In this document: piece after piece, positions 51,630 to 63,822 of the stretch
Layout of the letters: each line of letters starts with the position of its first letter
Numbering within the stretch: the first letter of the stretch is position 1
Assembly: GCA_004794785.1 (NCBI GenBank)
Contig: SJOL01006691.1
Coordinates: forward strand, 35,781-99,780
Direction: 5' to 3'
DNA length: 64,000 nucleotides
Source: Opisthorchis felineus
Taxonomy: Eukaryota > Platyhelminthes > Trematoda > Opisthorchiida > Opisthorchiidae
Translations under genes and position numbers: made by a program
The notes under the pieces: model-generated
Databases searched by the model: none
What the model was told of the DNA's origin: nothing
What the model saw: the letters and a program-made list of their open reading frames with translations, nothing else

Positions 51630-52858
51630 GTATATTATTGCACATAATCCCATCTGACATCTCCTCAAACACACCATGCTTTACTAATCTCATCCCATTC
51701 CCTCATCTTCCCAAGCTTTGAACTTCGGCAATTTCAGGTATGGACAACCTGGTTTGATAGTATCCACTTCTTCTGTCCGATGATCTACATCCACAAGATC
51801 CCCAAACGGACCGAAAAACCGGCAATCTTATATCGGTTTCATTCTACCTTTGTTTTCTTGGCCAGCCTGAAAAGAATTCCGCTGCTCAAAGAATCGCACA
51901 TCTCAGCCCAATGACCTCCAATGTGACGTTCGTTACGGGACAGTCCAAAAACCGAAGTATGTTAAGCCAGTGATGGCACGGCACTGCCGTACCGAGTTTG
52001 ATAGCACACCCGCAACTATTCCCCTCTTACTCTCGGCCGTACCCGCTCACCCACACGTTCAATTAACCGAAAATACGAACAAGCTCCCCACCTGGACCCA
52101 GCTGCCTCCATGACATGTCCATTTCAATCTGCGGAGCCTTTCGTTTGAACTTAGCCATTTGTATATGTCCGTGCGTCTTGCAAAATTCAATCAATTTCAA
52201 AACAGTTCACGTTCCGGCGCGTGTGCTGCCACCAACTCACTCTTCCAACAAACTAATATGCCTGACTCCACAATAGCGACACCAGTGAATCTCTGCAGTT
52301 TCAATGTACACCATGTTTCTGAGATTCCTGTTACCACTTATCTGCTTTTCTAATCCCCCACTTCACCATCCCCACTTATGCTTTTTGTGACCCTGGCCAT
52401 GAGCGTAACAGTCCAAGACCACGAGGCCTAAATGGTGGTTTTAGGTTTAAGTACAGTTTGACCATCTGGATAACGCTAAATCTGCTGCCTCACCGGATCT
52501 GACGCTCTTGTTCCTCATTTTCCACCGTTTACACTTTTCTTGTCATGCATCAGGCAGGAAGTAACTTGTTTAGCCCTCACTCGCTTTGTTTATTTCCCGC
52601 AACCTTCAACTCCTAACGATTCGATCTCGCTGGATATTCTATTTAAAATAACGCATAGTACCTGCGCTTCCTTGCCCGTGCCGGTTTAGTGGAGACCACG
52701 GCTATATCGGATAATGCCCACCGCCTATGATGCTGTCCCTTTTCCCAAAACCCCCCTGTACACACAATCCCCGCCATTCATGCTTTTATTCTGACTGCAA
52801 CCTTTTTGATCGTGCCTGACGGCATGCCAGTGTCATTATCATTATCATTGTCATTACC
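51630..52858 (+). repeat. Trinucleotide-tailed repeat R1, longest copy
   Basis: About 1.2 kb. Its left part (51630-52050) matches 61678-62055, including CTCCTCAAAC, ATCCACAAG-ATCCCCAA, and CCGAAGTATGT. From about 51930 it matches the minus strand of 39754-40705. It ends with GTGCCTGACGGCATGCCA then (ATTATC)n, matching the start of the minus-strand copy at 63823. It is richer in C on the + strand than its surroundings. No long open frame is preserved, so it is either non-autonomous or the untranslated part of a larger element. Confidence 0.75.
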
Positions 52859-54569
52859 TGGGCTCCAGTGTAGACTATAGTTTTTTTCCTTAATGGCGGC
52901 AATTCACCCACAAAATCAGATGAGTTTTGCGGTTTCTGGCATTCTTCCGGCTGCTTTTCAAACGTGCCTAAAAAAGCGAGCGTTCTGTTCTCTAAATATA
53001 TCCGTGGATATTTTGGTCTTAGGTTGTTGGTACCACCTAACATACTGAAGAACTCAATGCTCCCCGAAGAACTAAGTAATTAAGATGCTACTTGGCATAA
53101 TCAAGCAAGTAGTAAAATGCTCGCTGAAGGGCGGTATAATTTGCCTAGCTCATCCGTGATTAGTTTAGAAAAATTGTGGAAAAAACGAATACTTATCACG
53201 CGCAACCAGCATCTAGTCCTATGTTCACTAAGTATTTCCCCCAATTATACCCCTAAGAAATTCAACGGTGGGCATTTGAAGCTAGTGTAATTCGACCATG
53301 TACGAGAACCGCTAGAATAACATCATATTGTAAGTTTTGATATAAACAAAAGTTTGGAGAAGATGGCATGGTGGTTACGTCCCACAAAATATTATCAATG
53401 CAGCCTTCTGTAGAAAGCGGCTTGTTAAAAATTAACTGGAATTGAAAGGCCAGTACGTGCACTCATCGCGTTCACTAGTTTTACGTTTAATATGCGCCGA
53501 CGAACTTTTACTCATAGAAGTTTCACTTTTCATCGCATTCACTTTGACAAGGAAGATATATCCAAACAATTTAAATGGTGTAGGTGTCCAATGATTTTGC
53601 ATGATCTGCTGCTTTTGGGAGCAGAGCGAGTGGATAATCCCGACTTACGTTTGTCGATAAAAAATCTTGAACAGACATTTACCTTATCCATTCGGCGGCG
53701 TTTACGTAAGCTCACCAAGCACGATGGAAATTGTCACTAGGTTACGCTGTTCATAGTGAACTTGTGCAAGCAAAGTTGGATTGTTTGTCCCAATGTCAAT
53801 AACGTTATCGTGTAGGAATGCGTTGCCTGAAGTTAGTTAGTTCGACTATAAGTGCGAATGACGGCTTCGGAAGGGTTACATTGCAAACAGTCAATTTTTA
53901 ACTCAGCGCTATCAAACATTGGTAAGCGATGTACATCTAAGTTCAGCCACATCTAGGAGATCTGGCACTCTTTCATGGTCATTTCCGGTTCATCTGGCAA
54001 ACTTGTGAATTGTTCAGCAGACTGAGGTAGTTGTCTGAGGCAGGCGACCTTCATTTATAATGAACAGTTTATGCCATCCAAATATTTTTTCACTTTAATG
54101 CAGTAACGAGGACAAGTAACATGTCGGTGCCGAGCCCAACGACAGTGTTCTCAATGACTGTGCTTCTGGTTTAAACGTCGATGGCCTCAGACTTCACAAT
54201 CATCTCACCTTTCTTGTCATTCCGCGCCATCCTACGTTGATTTCTCAAGTCTTGCTTTACTTGGACACTCCTTAATGCCTTGCAAGTTTTGAAACAAGGC
54301 GCAGCGCCGACTCTTAATCATGTGTTAGTTCGTGGCCACAGACGTATTGCATGGCCTAAGAACCAGGTGACTCGAGTTTCTAAAGTAGAAGGCAGCTAAA
54401 GATTTATGCTAAGAAAAATACAATGAACGTGCTCAAAACTGTACAAAATTAATCGCCTTCGTATTTCAACGGGCAACATAACATTATTCGTACACATCCT
54501 ACAAGGCATGGATGACTACTTACAAAGAAAGACATGTGATTTAACTTTTGAATATCCTGTTTACTAAGG
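52859..54569. other. Anonymous sequence
   Basis: No recognisable gene or repeat. An 82-codon frame at 53492-53740 is unusually rich in Arg and His but matches no motif I recognise. Confidence 0.5.
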
Positions 54570-54745
54570 CATCATAGCGACCCTCCATGAACATGATCAG
54601 CTTAAACGCCTTCGGGAGTATATTATATGTTCTATAAAGCCCCACGGCGCTTGTTTTTCTGATGACCTTCCAGGAGCATTGTTCAAAGATGGGATTGAAG
54701 TACTCAGTCAGCGCTTGTCCGATTCGTTCTTCCGTATATGCTTAC
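54570..54745 (+). pseudogene. Fragment of a LINE reverse transcriptase
   Basis: The frame through 54636-54730 reads DDLPGALFKDGIEVLSQRLS, matching the block in the LINE at 63520-63600 (LFKCGGEVLSQRLSD). Upstream, EYIICSIKPHGA corresponds to the segment that reads YDGTCFPKRHPA at 63480-63513. Only about 55 codons remain, with no catalytic motif. This is a short, old fragment of the same family. Confidence 0.75.
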
Positions 54746-57700
54746 AATGCGCCGCAAACTGACTGCACTTTTTCTAGATCACATTGACTCACGTAAGTGG
54801 GAGATGTCTGAGTAAAAGGTACGAAGTTTGGGGCACAAGCTTGATCACGGTGAGGGTGCGGCAAACTGGCACATGTCAGTAAAACGCATGAATAGCTTAG
54901 GCACTGTACATCTCGAATTGCATTTTGCGGCTGCGTTTCGGTCTCCTGGGGAAATTTTGAGAATAATATTTCAAATAAACGGGAAGGAATATTCGTAAGA
55001 ATGAATGCTTATGCCAAGCAAACATGCAATATTTTTTTATAGTGCGCACCTTGATGCAGTCAGAGGAACAAAATTCCAATAACCGACTAGCATGCATCAT
55101 ATATTAATGAGGTCAGGCAATATGGACCTTTGATTTTATCTTATATGCGATCAAGTCTAGACGGTTTGGTTCTAATTGCAAGGTTCACAGCTGGTAAATT
55201 TCTGGGTGATGTGACACGTGCAATCGCGAGACGTTTATTTTGCTCGAGGAACTTATACATTTTTCTCCTATCGCACTGAGGTTTGGTAACCAAATTATAC
55301 ACTCATTCTTGGTTTCATGCAACGAGAAAATCGCCAGTCAATTTTATGTTTTTCACATTGCACCGGGTTTGATTGATACAATAGACTCTTTGTTATCGAT
55401 CACAAAACCCGGTTTAGAGGTTTGAGTGGGCACCATCTAATGGCAATTGATACTCAAATAAAGACACGTTTTAAATCTCTTCAAATGTGCTAACACATTT
55501 CTGAACTATTATCTTATTTAACAGTTTCGTTTTTATGCAGCGTGCAGTATATACCAAACGTTGACCGAAATTTTATAACTTTTCCTGAACACCAATAACC
55601 TGGGTCACGTTAATCACCGTTGTACTTAATTGCTTATCAATCAAAACTATTTTCCTTTAATTATCTAGGCCAGAAGAATGTGAACCTATTTGTTTGTTCG
55701 CAACGAGCGCGTACTTTCCTTGTCCGACGTTGTCACAATCATGGCAATTCTCACAGCGTTGATAGGGCAAAGATGAATGATTCCTGTGTCTCGTTGCTTT
55801 GTTACGCAACTATGTTTTGCATGTAGTGAAATTGGTAGTAGAGAATCGGTTGGCAACTAACCACTGGAATTTTTATTCCTCGAATATGCGTCATTCACGG
55901 GTCAACGCATTGCATCAAGAAGCTTATCCGCAGCAACTTTCCGGTGGGATTTGAGCAAAACATATGTTCGGTAAACGCCCAAAAATATCATTCCGTTCAT
56001 TCACGGAAATATGGCTTAAGTGGACAGTATGCCCAGACAATTTGCGGAAAAAAGGCCTTCAAAAAATAATTTAAAACAATATTTTGTACATTCATATATG
56101 GCTCTACAGTATTGCACATGACTCCGTGGATTCTACAAAAAATGGCATATTTAAAGTTGCCAGACTAAGGAAAAATTATCATAATTTAACAACCCAACGG
56201 GCAGAAGGGTCTGTTATTCTGTTGTTTCCCTTTATGTTGTTTACATGTATGCCAGGTGGTTTTCACTGAAATTTGCAGCCCAACACATATAATTTAACGG
56301 GTAGATTGCTCGTTTTATCAGAAGGAACAAGCGATTTCAAACTAATAGAACAAAATACGCTACAAGCTAGTACGGCAATCGAATATATCCGGGAAAGGCT
56401 TTCATCTTACCTATCCACTATTAATTATGAACACCAAATTAACCGAAAAGTTATGAATGACTTTGATTTATTGATACACGATTCTGCCATGTATGTCTAC
56501 GTCAAAAACGTATGGCTAAAGGGTTTGCATATGCTGAAATGAACACTGACTAATAGTGCTCTGGACGCTACCGTTGCATCACTTTCAAACAAACAAATCG
56601 GCCTTGAAATTTATTTTCCTTGCAGGCTTACAATACACCGTGAATTTAGGCAATTCGCTCAAATAGCCCCAACAATCTTTCAACTAGGGAAGGTGGCGTT
56701 TCGCAGTAACGTTACACTTTCACGTATTACTATCTCAAACTCATTCCCATTGATATAAGGGTCCTAAGGGAAGACAACTGAGAACGATTTAGTCAGTTGT
56801 GCAAAATAAAACATAAGCTGAAGAGCAAACGCTTAGAGAAACCTTATCATTTTATGTCAAAGACGTAGCGATCAACGCAACCAATAAGACAAGACAATGG
56901 GGTATGCCGACGCCGTCCTGTATCATGTGAAATGCGTGGATTTGAGTTCAAACGAGCAAATGCTGCAAACATATCATCTTCGGGCAATGGAAGGATGAAC
57001 GTCGAGTTACCCGGTGACCTGTAATAACGGTAGGGAATGCCCGTCAAATATTGGGATTGTTGCGATTAGTGCCATACCAAATAATACGTTAAAGCTATTG
57101 TTGAGGTAGATGGGAAAAAGGAGTTGTGCTAATCGATTAAGGGGGATTAGTCGCACTAGGTGTACAAAAGCGTCAGTATTGTAACTTTTCTTCATTGCTG
57201 TCTATGTTCTAGGAGTACTTCCACCTGACTAGAAAGGGTTCCCGTGGATCGAACACAAAATCTCTCTTTCGTCTGAACGCCTGTGAGCTTTCCGACGTTG
57301 ATTTCGCGGGGCTGCTTCATCAATTAAATCGACATACGTGCTGTCATTTATTGACACGCTGATTTCGGTTAGCTTTCACCCAGAAGGGATCCAGGACGCC
57401 AGCGGAAAAACTCCCCGATCTCTGAAATAGGAACAATTTACCTGGGTGAATTTTTTCCATCGTTTCATTTGTCTCCGTTTCATTTGTGGGCATCGCTTAC
57501 AGGCCATAACAGATTTCGTTGCAGCAGTTCCCATCTCTAATCAAGCGCATACCGAATACTGAAGTCATAATCTTCCAGAGGAATGCCCACCTCAAGAACT
57601 CCCCTGGGATCAGCGGTGGTCTTGATCCACTCAAAGGGGCTCGTGAGGGCCCACACAACAACAAAAGTGTATATTCATCGTTTGAAAACTTGCGCTCTGC

Positions 57701-60700
57701 GTTAGACACTACAAGACCGGTATATTAGAGATAATTTAAAGTGCATGCAATATCCTGGTTCTTATTCGTTTTCATATGTAAGTCTGACGTAAGCCGCGCT
57801 TTCCTCGACGATTTTCGTTCATGATTTCGTTCTGAGGAAAGGATCACAGTCCATTATTCGCTAAGCTATGTCAGAGTACATTCGATTTTAGATTGTCCTG
57901 GCACATGGAATTTCGACTGTGAAGTATCGAACCTATTTTGTAATCAGATATGCTACTTACGCTTGCCATCATCTCTCCCTACTGTTAGCCTGAATCTGTC
58001 AAACAAACCGGGTGAAAATAAACGGATATTATTCACAGTGCAAGTTGGCTCAGATGCAGCTGTGTGTGCCTACGAATCAAGTATCGCCCCATGCCCTATA
58101 TTGTGGCGAGCGCCGCCTCTCTTGCTCGAACTCAGCCATCGTTGGACACACGAGCGTCTAAATGTAGCATGCTTACATACTTTAATTTCTCTGTTTAATT
58201 TTGTTGAGTCGGTTGGTCAATTTATGTGGTGGAAACAACGGCTATTTTGGATTATACTGTTTTGATTAGCCAGAATCCGTTTGGAAGAGAAGCGATGGCT
58301 GTCATTCAAGAGGTCACATAGTTTCAGATTATTTAGCCTAAAATCTTATCGATATATAAATATATAAATATATATATAATTGTATATATAATATAATATA
58401 TAATATATAATATATAATATACATCATATATATAATGTATAATAATGTATATAATACATATATTATAAGCATAATAAATATGTATATAATATAATATATA
58501 TAATAATGTTATATAAATATATTATAATAATAAGTATATTTATATAATATCGATATATATAATACATGTAATATTATAATAATATATCAAAATAATAAGA
58601 TATATAATATAATATATATATTATATAAATATGTAAATATATAAATATATAAATATATAAATATATAAATTTTTCATGAATATGGAAATAAAGTTAAATC
58701 CGCCAGATGATGGAAATATGGTTTGCTTTGGGAACAATTTGACCAGACGCTTAAGAACCTTTGCGTTAATTAAATCAGTAAACGTTTGCCATACTGCGTC
58801 ACATGGAGAAAACAGTGAATAAGTTATGATGTTTACACTATGTGCTGGAGGTGCAATCTACTAAAATCGAGAATATTATTTCAGATAAATTACTTGATTT
58901 TTTTCGTATGATCGTTTTCATTTATTTCTTCTGATGACTTCATCTGAATGCTGACTGGCTATAATAGCTTTCTCGTGAGAAGCTTAACTTTGAATATTTC
59001 TACGACAATTGCGAGCAAGTTTGTGTCAAGCCTCACGGCAAATTCCATATATTTCGAAACTAACAGAGGCAAGAAACTTTCTCCACTAGTTTATGCCAAG
59101 CGCATATTTCTTTTATTCAACTATTCAACTCAAAAATTTTCCGCCTAGCACCCTCCTATTTATTCGAGTTCCCAATATGCGATAAATGAGAAAGTAGGGT
59201 ATATAATCACCGCTAACGTGCACTTACTTACTTCATCATTCCGAAGATTGACTAGTGCTTGTCAACAATAAGCAAGGCGCCTAGTTAACAACCCTGTAGT
59301 ATCGATTTACACAATTTCAGGTTTTTGTTGAAATTGCATTCATTTACGGATAGGGAGTGCCCTGAGAATTGAATCTTCCGACAGCTCCTCCGACCTACGC
59401 AGCTGATTACGTTCATAGTTTGTTAGTAGATTTTCAACCGCTGCATTCAGCTCAGATCCATTGTCTATCTTTGCACATCACAAAATGAGATACGCTAGTC
59501 AAATCGTTGACTGCACAAAACGTCAGGCAAACTGTTTTCTACACCTCCGGTTGACGCTTAGATTCCGGAGTACCAAGCTCACTTACGCAGATGTTACCAA
59601 ACTTTCTCCCAAACAAAGATGTTGTTACTACGTTAATCGCATATTTGGATGAGCTACACACAATGCCTGATAGCCGCTGGGTAACATATCAATACGTTAT
59701 GAGAATGAATGCTAAAGTTTTTTTATTATGAATCAAGTGACCAAATAATATTTGTTTGTAGTTTCATCCAAGATGCGGAAAGAATTTGATTGATTACTAA
59801 GTGAATACACTGGTGGGTGCATTTATTTTGGCGTCAGCCTCCACGGCCACAATGTATGGAAATACTCAAGGAAACATCCGTGCATGCAGAAGTAATCAGG
59901 CAATGCCTGTCATTAGCGAGTGCGTTTCCGATGGAGACTGTTGCTGAGGCACCTGAAACAAGCAACGTCGTGCATTCCGGATTGAAGATAAAATCAATGA
60001 TAGCTTCTGAAACGTGAATTTTATTCACTTCATGAACACTTGTTTCGTGACTTTCCACTGAACTTTATTAGGCCGTTTATCTGGTAGTTTCGACCTAACC
60101 GTCAGGAAGAGCGCAGTTTCTCACCCACCCTTAAGGCCCATTGATCTTTCACTGGAGTTGACAACTTAAAAAGTGCTCTCCGTCTAATAGTGTCATCAAG
60201 TTAGCAAATGCGTCAACCTGAAATACAATTTTCGAAAATACTTTGTCATACTACTTACATTGCACACGTTCTGTCCACTACGTACTAGGAAGAATGACTG
60301 CGGCAGATTCAACAATAAAAATTAACTTTAACCTCCCAAAGTTTCTGCACAAAAACATACATATTTTAGTTGAGGCTTTCCAGGATTTTTACAAAGGAAA
60401 TGAGAAGCAAATGAATGCACTCCCTAGCACTGGAAAAAATTCTGAAACGATAAAACGAAAAACACGCGCTAGCGTGTGCATTTTTACCAAACAAAGTCAT
60501 GCGTATTACATTGTACTGACACAACCTATAATCCGACATTTTGTGGTTTTGCCATTCGCATTCGTGCATGCACATGGTACCATTCAGTACACATGAAATG
60601 ATGGAAGTCACCTTGTAATTCGGGGACTTGATTGCAGTTTGGCAGAATAATTGAGTTACTTTTAACACCAAAATGTATACCGGTGCTAGAAAAGTCAGTG

Positions 60701-60829
60701 GAAAATAGCGCTGTGTTAGCTAGTTTAAAATAATATTCTACGGTGAAACTGAGGACAATTTGTGCAAAGCGTTGAGGTCTGTTAATCGAAAATCAACCCA
60801 CAAAATACGTCAGCACGCAACACATTTTA
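54746..60829. other. 6 kb without recognisable genes
   Basis: Contains the AT microsatellite at 58350-58671. Open frames up to 117 codons (60243-60596, +) show no domain, and several are opposed by frames on the other strand. Confidence 0.55.
58350..58671. repeat. 320-base AT-only island
   Basis: Almost pure A/T, built from TATAAATA, ATAATATA and TATATAA units, with only a few C and G. It begins and ends with the same (ATATAA)n phase, suggesting expansion from an ATATAAAT-type repeat. Many self-complementary words are present. Confidence 0.97.
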
Positions 60830-61677
60830 CCGACCCGGCTTGTTCGCGAGGCAACCTATACCAGATCCGTTCAGCTAGGTCCCTGCCGTGGACTAGTCCG
60901 TCCGATCTGTTTACCGAGTAGTGCTTCCTCTTGTCTAGCCTTAACCAGCATGAACCCAACAAACGTCGGAGTTTCTCATACCTCAGAACGTAATATAAAC
61001 CACCCTACCGATTAAGCACGCGCACATAACAATGCGGTGCTCGTCTGCTTGGCTTGGTAGCTCATATTCCGTCAGCTCGTAGCCATGGTTCACACTCTCC
61101 GGGCATCTACGTTCGGTTCCAATTGTCCCAATGGTAGCCGCGGCCTCATTTGCCTCCTAAGCAGCTTGACTTTTCCAGCGGCTGTTTGCCGATTGCTTGT
61201 TTGAAATGACTGGGCTGTTTTACCGGCCTGCCATTCAACCGACCGGATAAAATATCTGGTAAATGGAGCTCCACAGTAATGCACAAGCCGAAAAAATGAC
61301 TGGTTTAGGACATGCCACCTTACAGAACTGGTAGCACGCAGGAGGGATGAAAACCTCGGGTTTTGGTTGGTTTGTCCAGCATGGAGGTTCTCCCTGGTGC
61401 TTTGCAACACGGTACAATCATATACCCGCCCCCATCCAGTAGCACGGGCTCTTCGCCCATCACCGGGGATTCTGAGCGCGGCCTTCAATTCAGGAACTCA
61501 ACAAATGAGCATTGTTTTTTCTATTTGTTGTCGACAGAGTTGATTCTTCTGGGTTGTTTTATTTAACTGGCAACGCCATAAACTACAGACGGTGAAAAAA
61601 CTGAACTTGCTTCTGTCAATAGCGAAAAACCCTCAAGACAATGCGATGCCCACGGCTTAAATCTACTTTGGTAAAGG
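60830..61677 (+). mobile_element. Probable 5' region of the decayed LINE
   Basis: Base composition changes here to clearly higher GC and stays so until about 63820, where the LINE is interrupted. No ORF1-like protein is recognised. I assign it to the element only from composition and adjacency, so the left boundary is a guess. Confidence 0.4.
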
Positions 61678-62055
61678 TTAATGCACATTATCCTCTCTGA
61701 TGTCTCCTCAAACTCAACAGGCTTCACTGATCTCATCCAATTCCCTCGTCTCCTCAGCTGCGTTATCAAGAATTCCTAATCCGGACGACGTGTTTTGCTG
61801 TAATGCGCATCCACAAGGATCCCCAACGAGACCGGAAAAAACCCTGCGATCTTACATCGTCTTTGTTCCACCTCTGCAAATTCAAGCCGGTTAAAGAATG
61901 TGGCATCCCAAACCGTGGACCTGAAAAATGACGTTCTTCACGGGGCAATTATGAAACCGAAGTATGTCAGGCCATTTATGCCACGGCACCGCCATTCCCA
62001 TTTGGTAGCACATGCGCAACTATTCCTCTCCCGTACCCTCTCATGCCCGTCACGA
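61678..62055 (+). repeat. Repeat R1, 5' partial copy
   Basis: Matches 51630-52050: TCTCCTCAAAC, CATCCACAAGGATCCCCAA, GGGGCAATTATGAAACCGAA-GTATGT aligned with GGGACAGTCCAAAAACCGAA-GTATGT, CACGGCACCGCC, GCGCAACTATTCC. Similarity stops near 62055. Either this copy is truncated and embedded in the LINE region, or this segment is a leader shared between R1 and the LINE. Confidence 0.65.
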
Positions 62056-62587
62056 AGCGACTGGACCTTAACGTTGTGTGACGGTTTGCGCGCCTCAGCG
62101 ACCCATTGAACTATACTGGGGGTGGGATCCCCGCGACACTCACAGCCCCTCATACCAGGTTGGTCAACGGTTAGAGGTCGGGAAAACACATTCCTCTGGT
62201 CCTCCAGGTTGCGCGTCGGAACATGTGGCAACTTTTTCGGTAGAAATAGCGGTGCATTTGTATTTTCCGGCAAACAACGCTGCCTTGCGACTAGGTTCCT
62301 GAGCCAAATGCTTTGGTTGAGGATCCGAATTGTCTTGCTGTCTAGGTGTGCGTGCCCTGACAGTATCCCAGCCCACGTACAATCATGATACCTACCTCTA
62401 AGAATAAACTCATGCCACATCGGCTGTCGCGTGGTGCCATCAGCCCGGTCGCATTGATTGCTTCATACGGCAGGGCGGGTAACCGAAAACAGGCTACTGC
62501 TGACGCCCTCCTCTTTCTATTTCACATATTTTTTATTCAACTTCCCCCCACCCCATTAAAAACTCTACTTTTGTAGGTCCAGCACTT
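62056..62587. other. Sequence between R1 partial copy and LINE frame
   Basis: GC-rich, with overlapping open frames on both strands (up to 160 codons on minus, 62420-61938) and no domain I recognise. It may be an untranslated part of the LINE. Confidence 0.4.
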
Positions 62588-63822
62588 TGGACTGATGACT
62601 CCGTTTGTCTCGCATCGGCTTTGCGTGCTGCCTTTTCTCGTCACATGGCGCCGACATCCTCAGGTATCTTCAAATCAATCTTCAAGCCTCGATACGCAGT
62701 CTACCTGGCCGCCTCCAATGTCCGCACCCGCAAGCAAGCAGGACAACAAGCTGCTCTTGCTCCCACATGGGACTCGCTTATCATTGATGTGTGCTGCGTT
62801 TCAGAGACAAGAATTCAAGAAGCAAGGCACAATGATTAAGCTAACAACCCCATCAGTCTCCACTCGCTTCCGGCTGCGCACTTCTGGTGATCCGGAGGAT
62901 GCTGCGGCGGAATGTGCTTGGCAACTGAGATACTGGCAGATCCGGATATCAAAAGAACTTACCAGAATCAGCTTCTAGTGTCTCTTCCGATTTCCACTAT
63001 CAGATGTGAACCCATACTGGGACGAGATTGCTACTTCTTTGCATAGTGTTGTGATTTTCGCCTGTGGCACAACAACCCCAGGCTCACTCAAGCATTGCAT
63101 ATTAGACCGGACGGTAGCACTGCTTAACTCTCGGAGAAATACCCCAGCGGGTCGCGAAATTGATGTGACGAAATATCAGACGTCAAGTGAAGGCGAGCGT
63201 GCGAGCCGACCGTGAACAGTGGTGGACACTGGAAGCCTGGAATTTTTGAAGGTTATTTCAGTTGATCTGCGCAACCGGTCAACGGAGACCACCTGTAACC
63301 GAAACCATCAAGGAGCAGAATGGAGCTACCATCTTGAACAAAGAAGAATAGAGAGGAACCGATAGCCGAATACTTCGAACAGCAAATGTCATGGCCACCA
63401 GCTGGCACACATCTGGACCCCACAGGTGACCTAGAACCATGGACGGTGAACTTAGAACTGCCTGTGGCATTGGAGATTTATGACGGTACATGTTTTCCCA
63501 AGCGCCACCCAGCCTACGATCTGGATGACCACCCATCCGGATTGTTCAAATGTGGGGGTGAAGTCCTCAGTCAGCGACTGTCTGATATGTTTGCTTGCAG
63601 TTGGGAAAAGGAGTCTGTTCCAGTAAACTATAGACAGTCGGTGATAGTGCCCATTTTCTAAAATGGGGCTTGTAATGCGGCAAGCACAGGGTGATCAGCT
63701 TGACCCCAGTCGTAACGAGACTGTTGCCGTCGCTCGTGCTTCGTCGCCTTACGGTGGCTCGTAGAACACTTACTCGAGACCAGTAAGCAGGATTCCGCCC
63801 AAGTAAGGGTTGCGTTGACCAA
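62588..63822 (+). pseudogene. Decayed non-LTR retrotransposon (endonuclease-reverse transcriptase)
   Basis: Frame-shifting remnants of one polyprotein. At about 62720-62920 the start of an apurinic-type endonuclease is seen (NVRTRKQAGQQAAL, then IDVCCVSETRIQEA). At about 62925 the sequence jumps directly to LADPDIKRTYQNQLL, which in this family lies well past the endonuclease, so most of the endonuclease including its catalytic core is deleted. Then come NPYWDEIATSLHS (63006), the inter-domain region, EYFEQQMSWPPAGTHLDPTG (63373), and early reverse-transcriptase blocks (SVIVPIF about 63640, VISLTPVVTRLL about 63691, AGFRPSKGCVDQI about 63787). Several stops and frame changes are present. It ends before the YADD catalytic block because an R1 element is inserted at 63823. 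Clearly inactive. The family call is from memory of liver-fluke LINEs. Confidence 0.85.
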
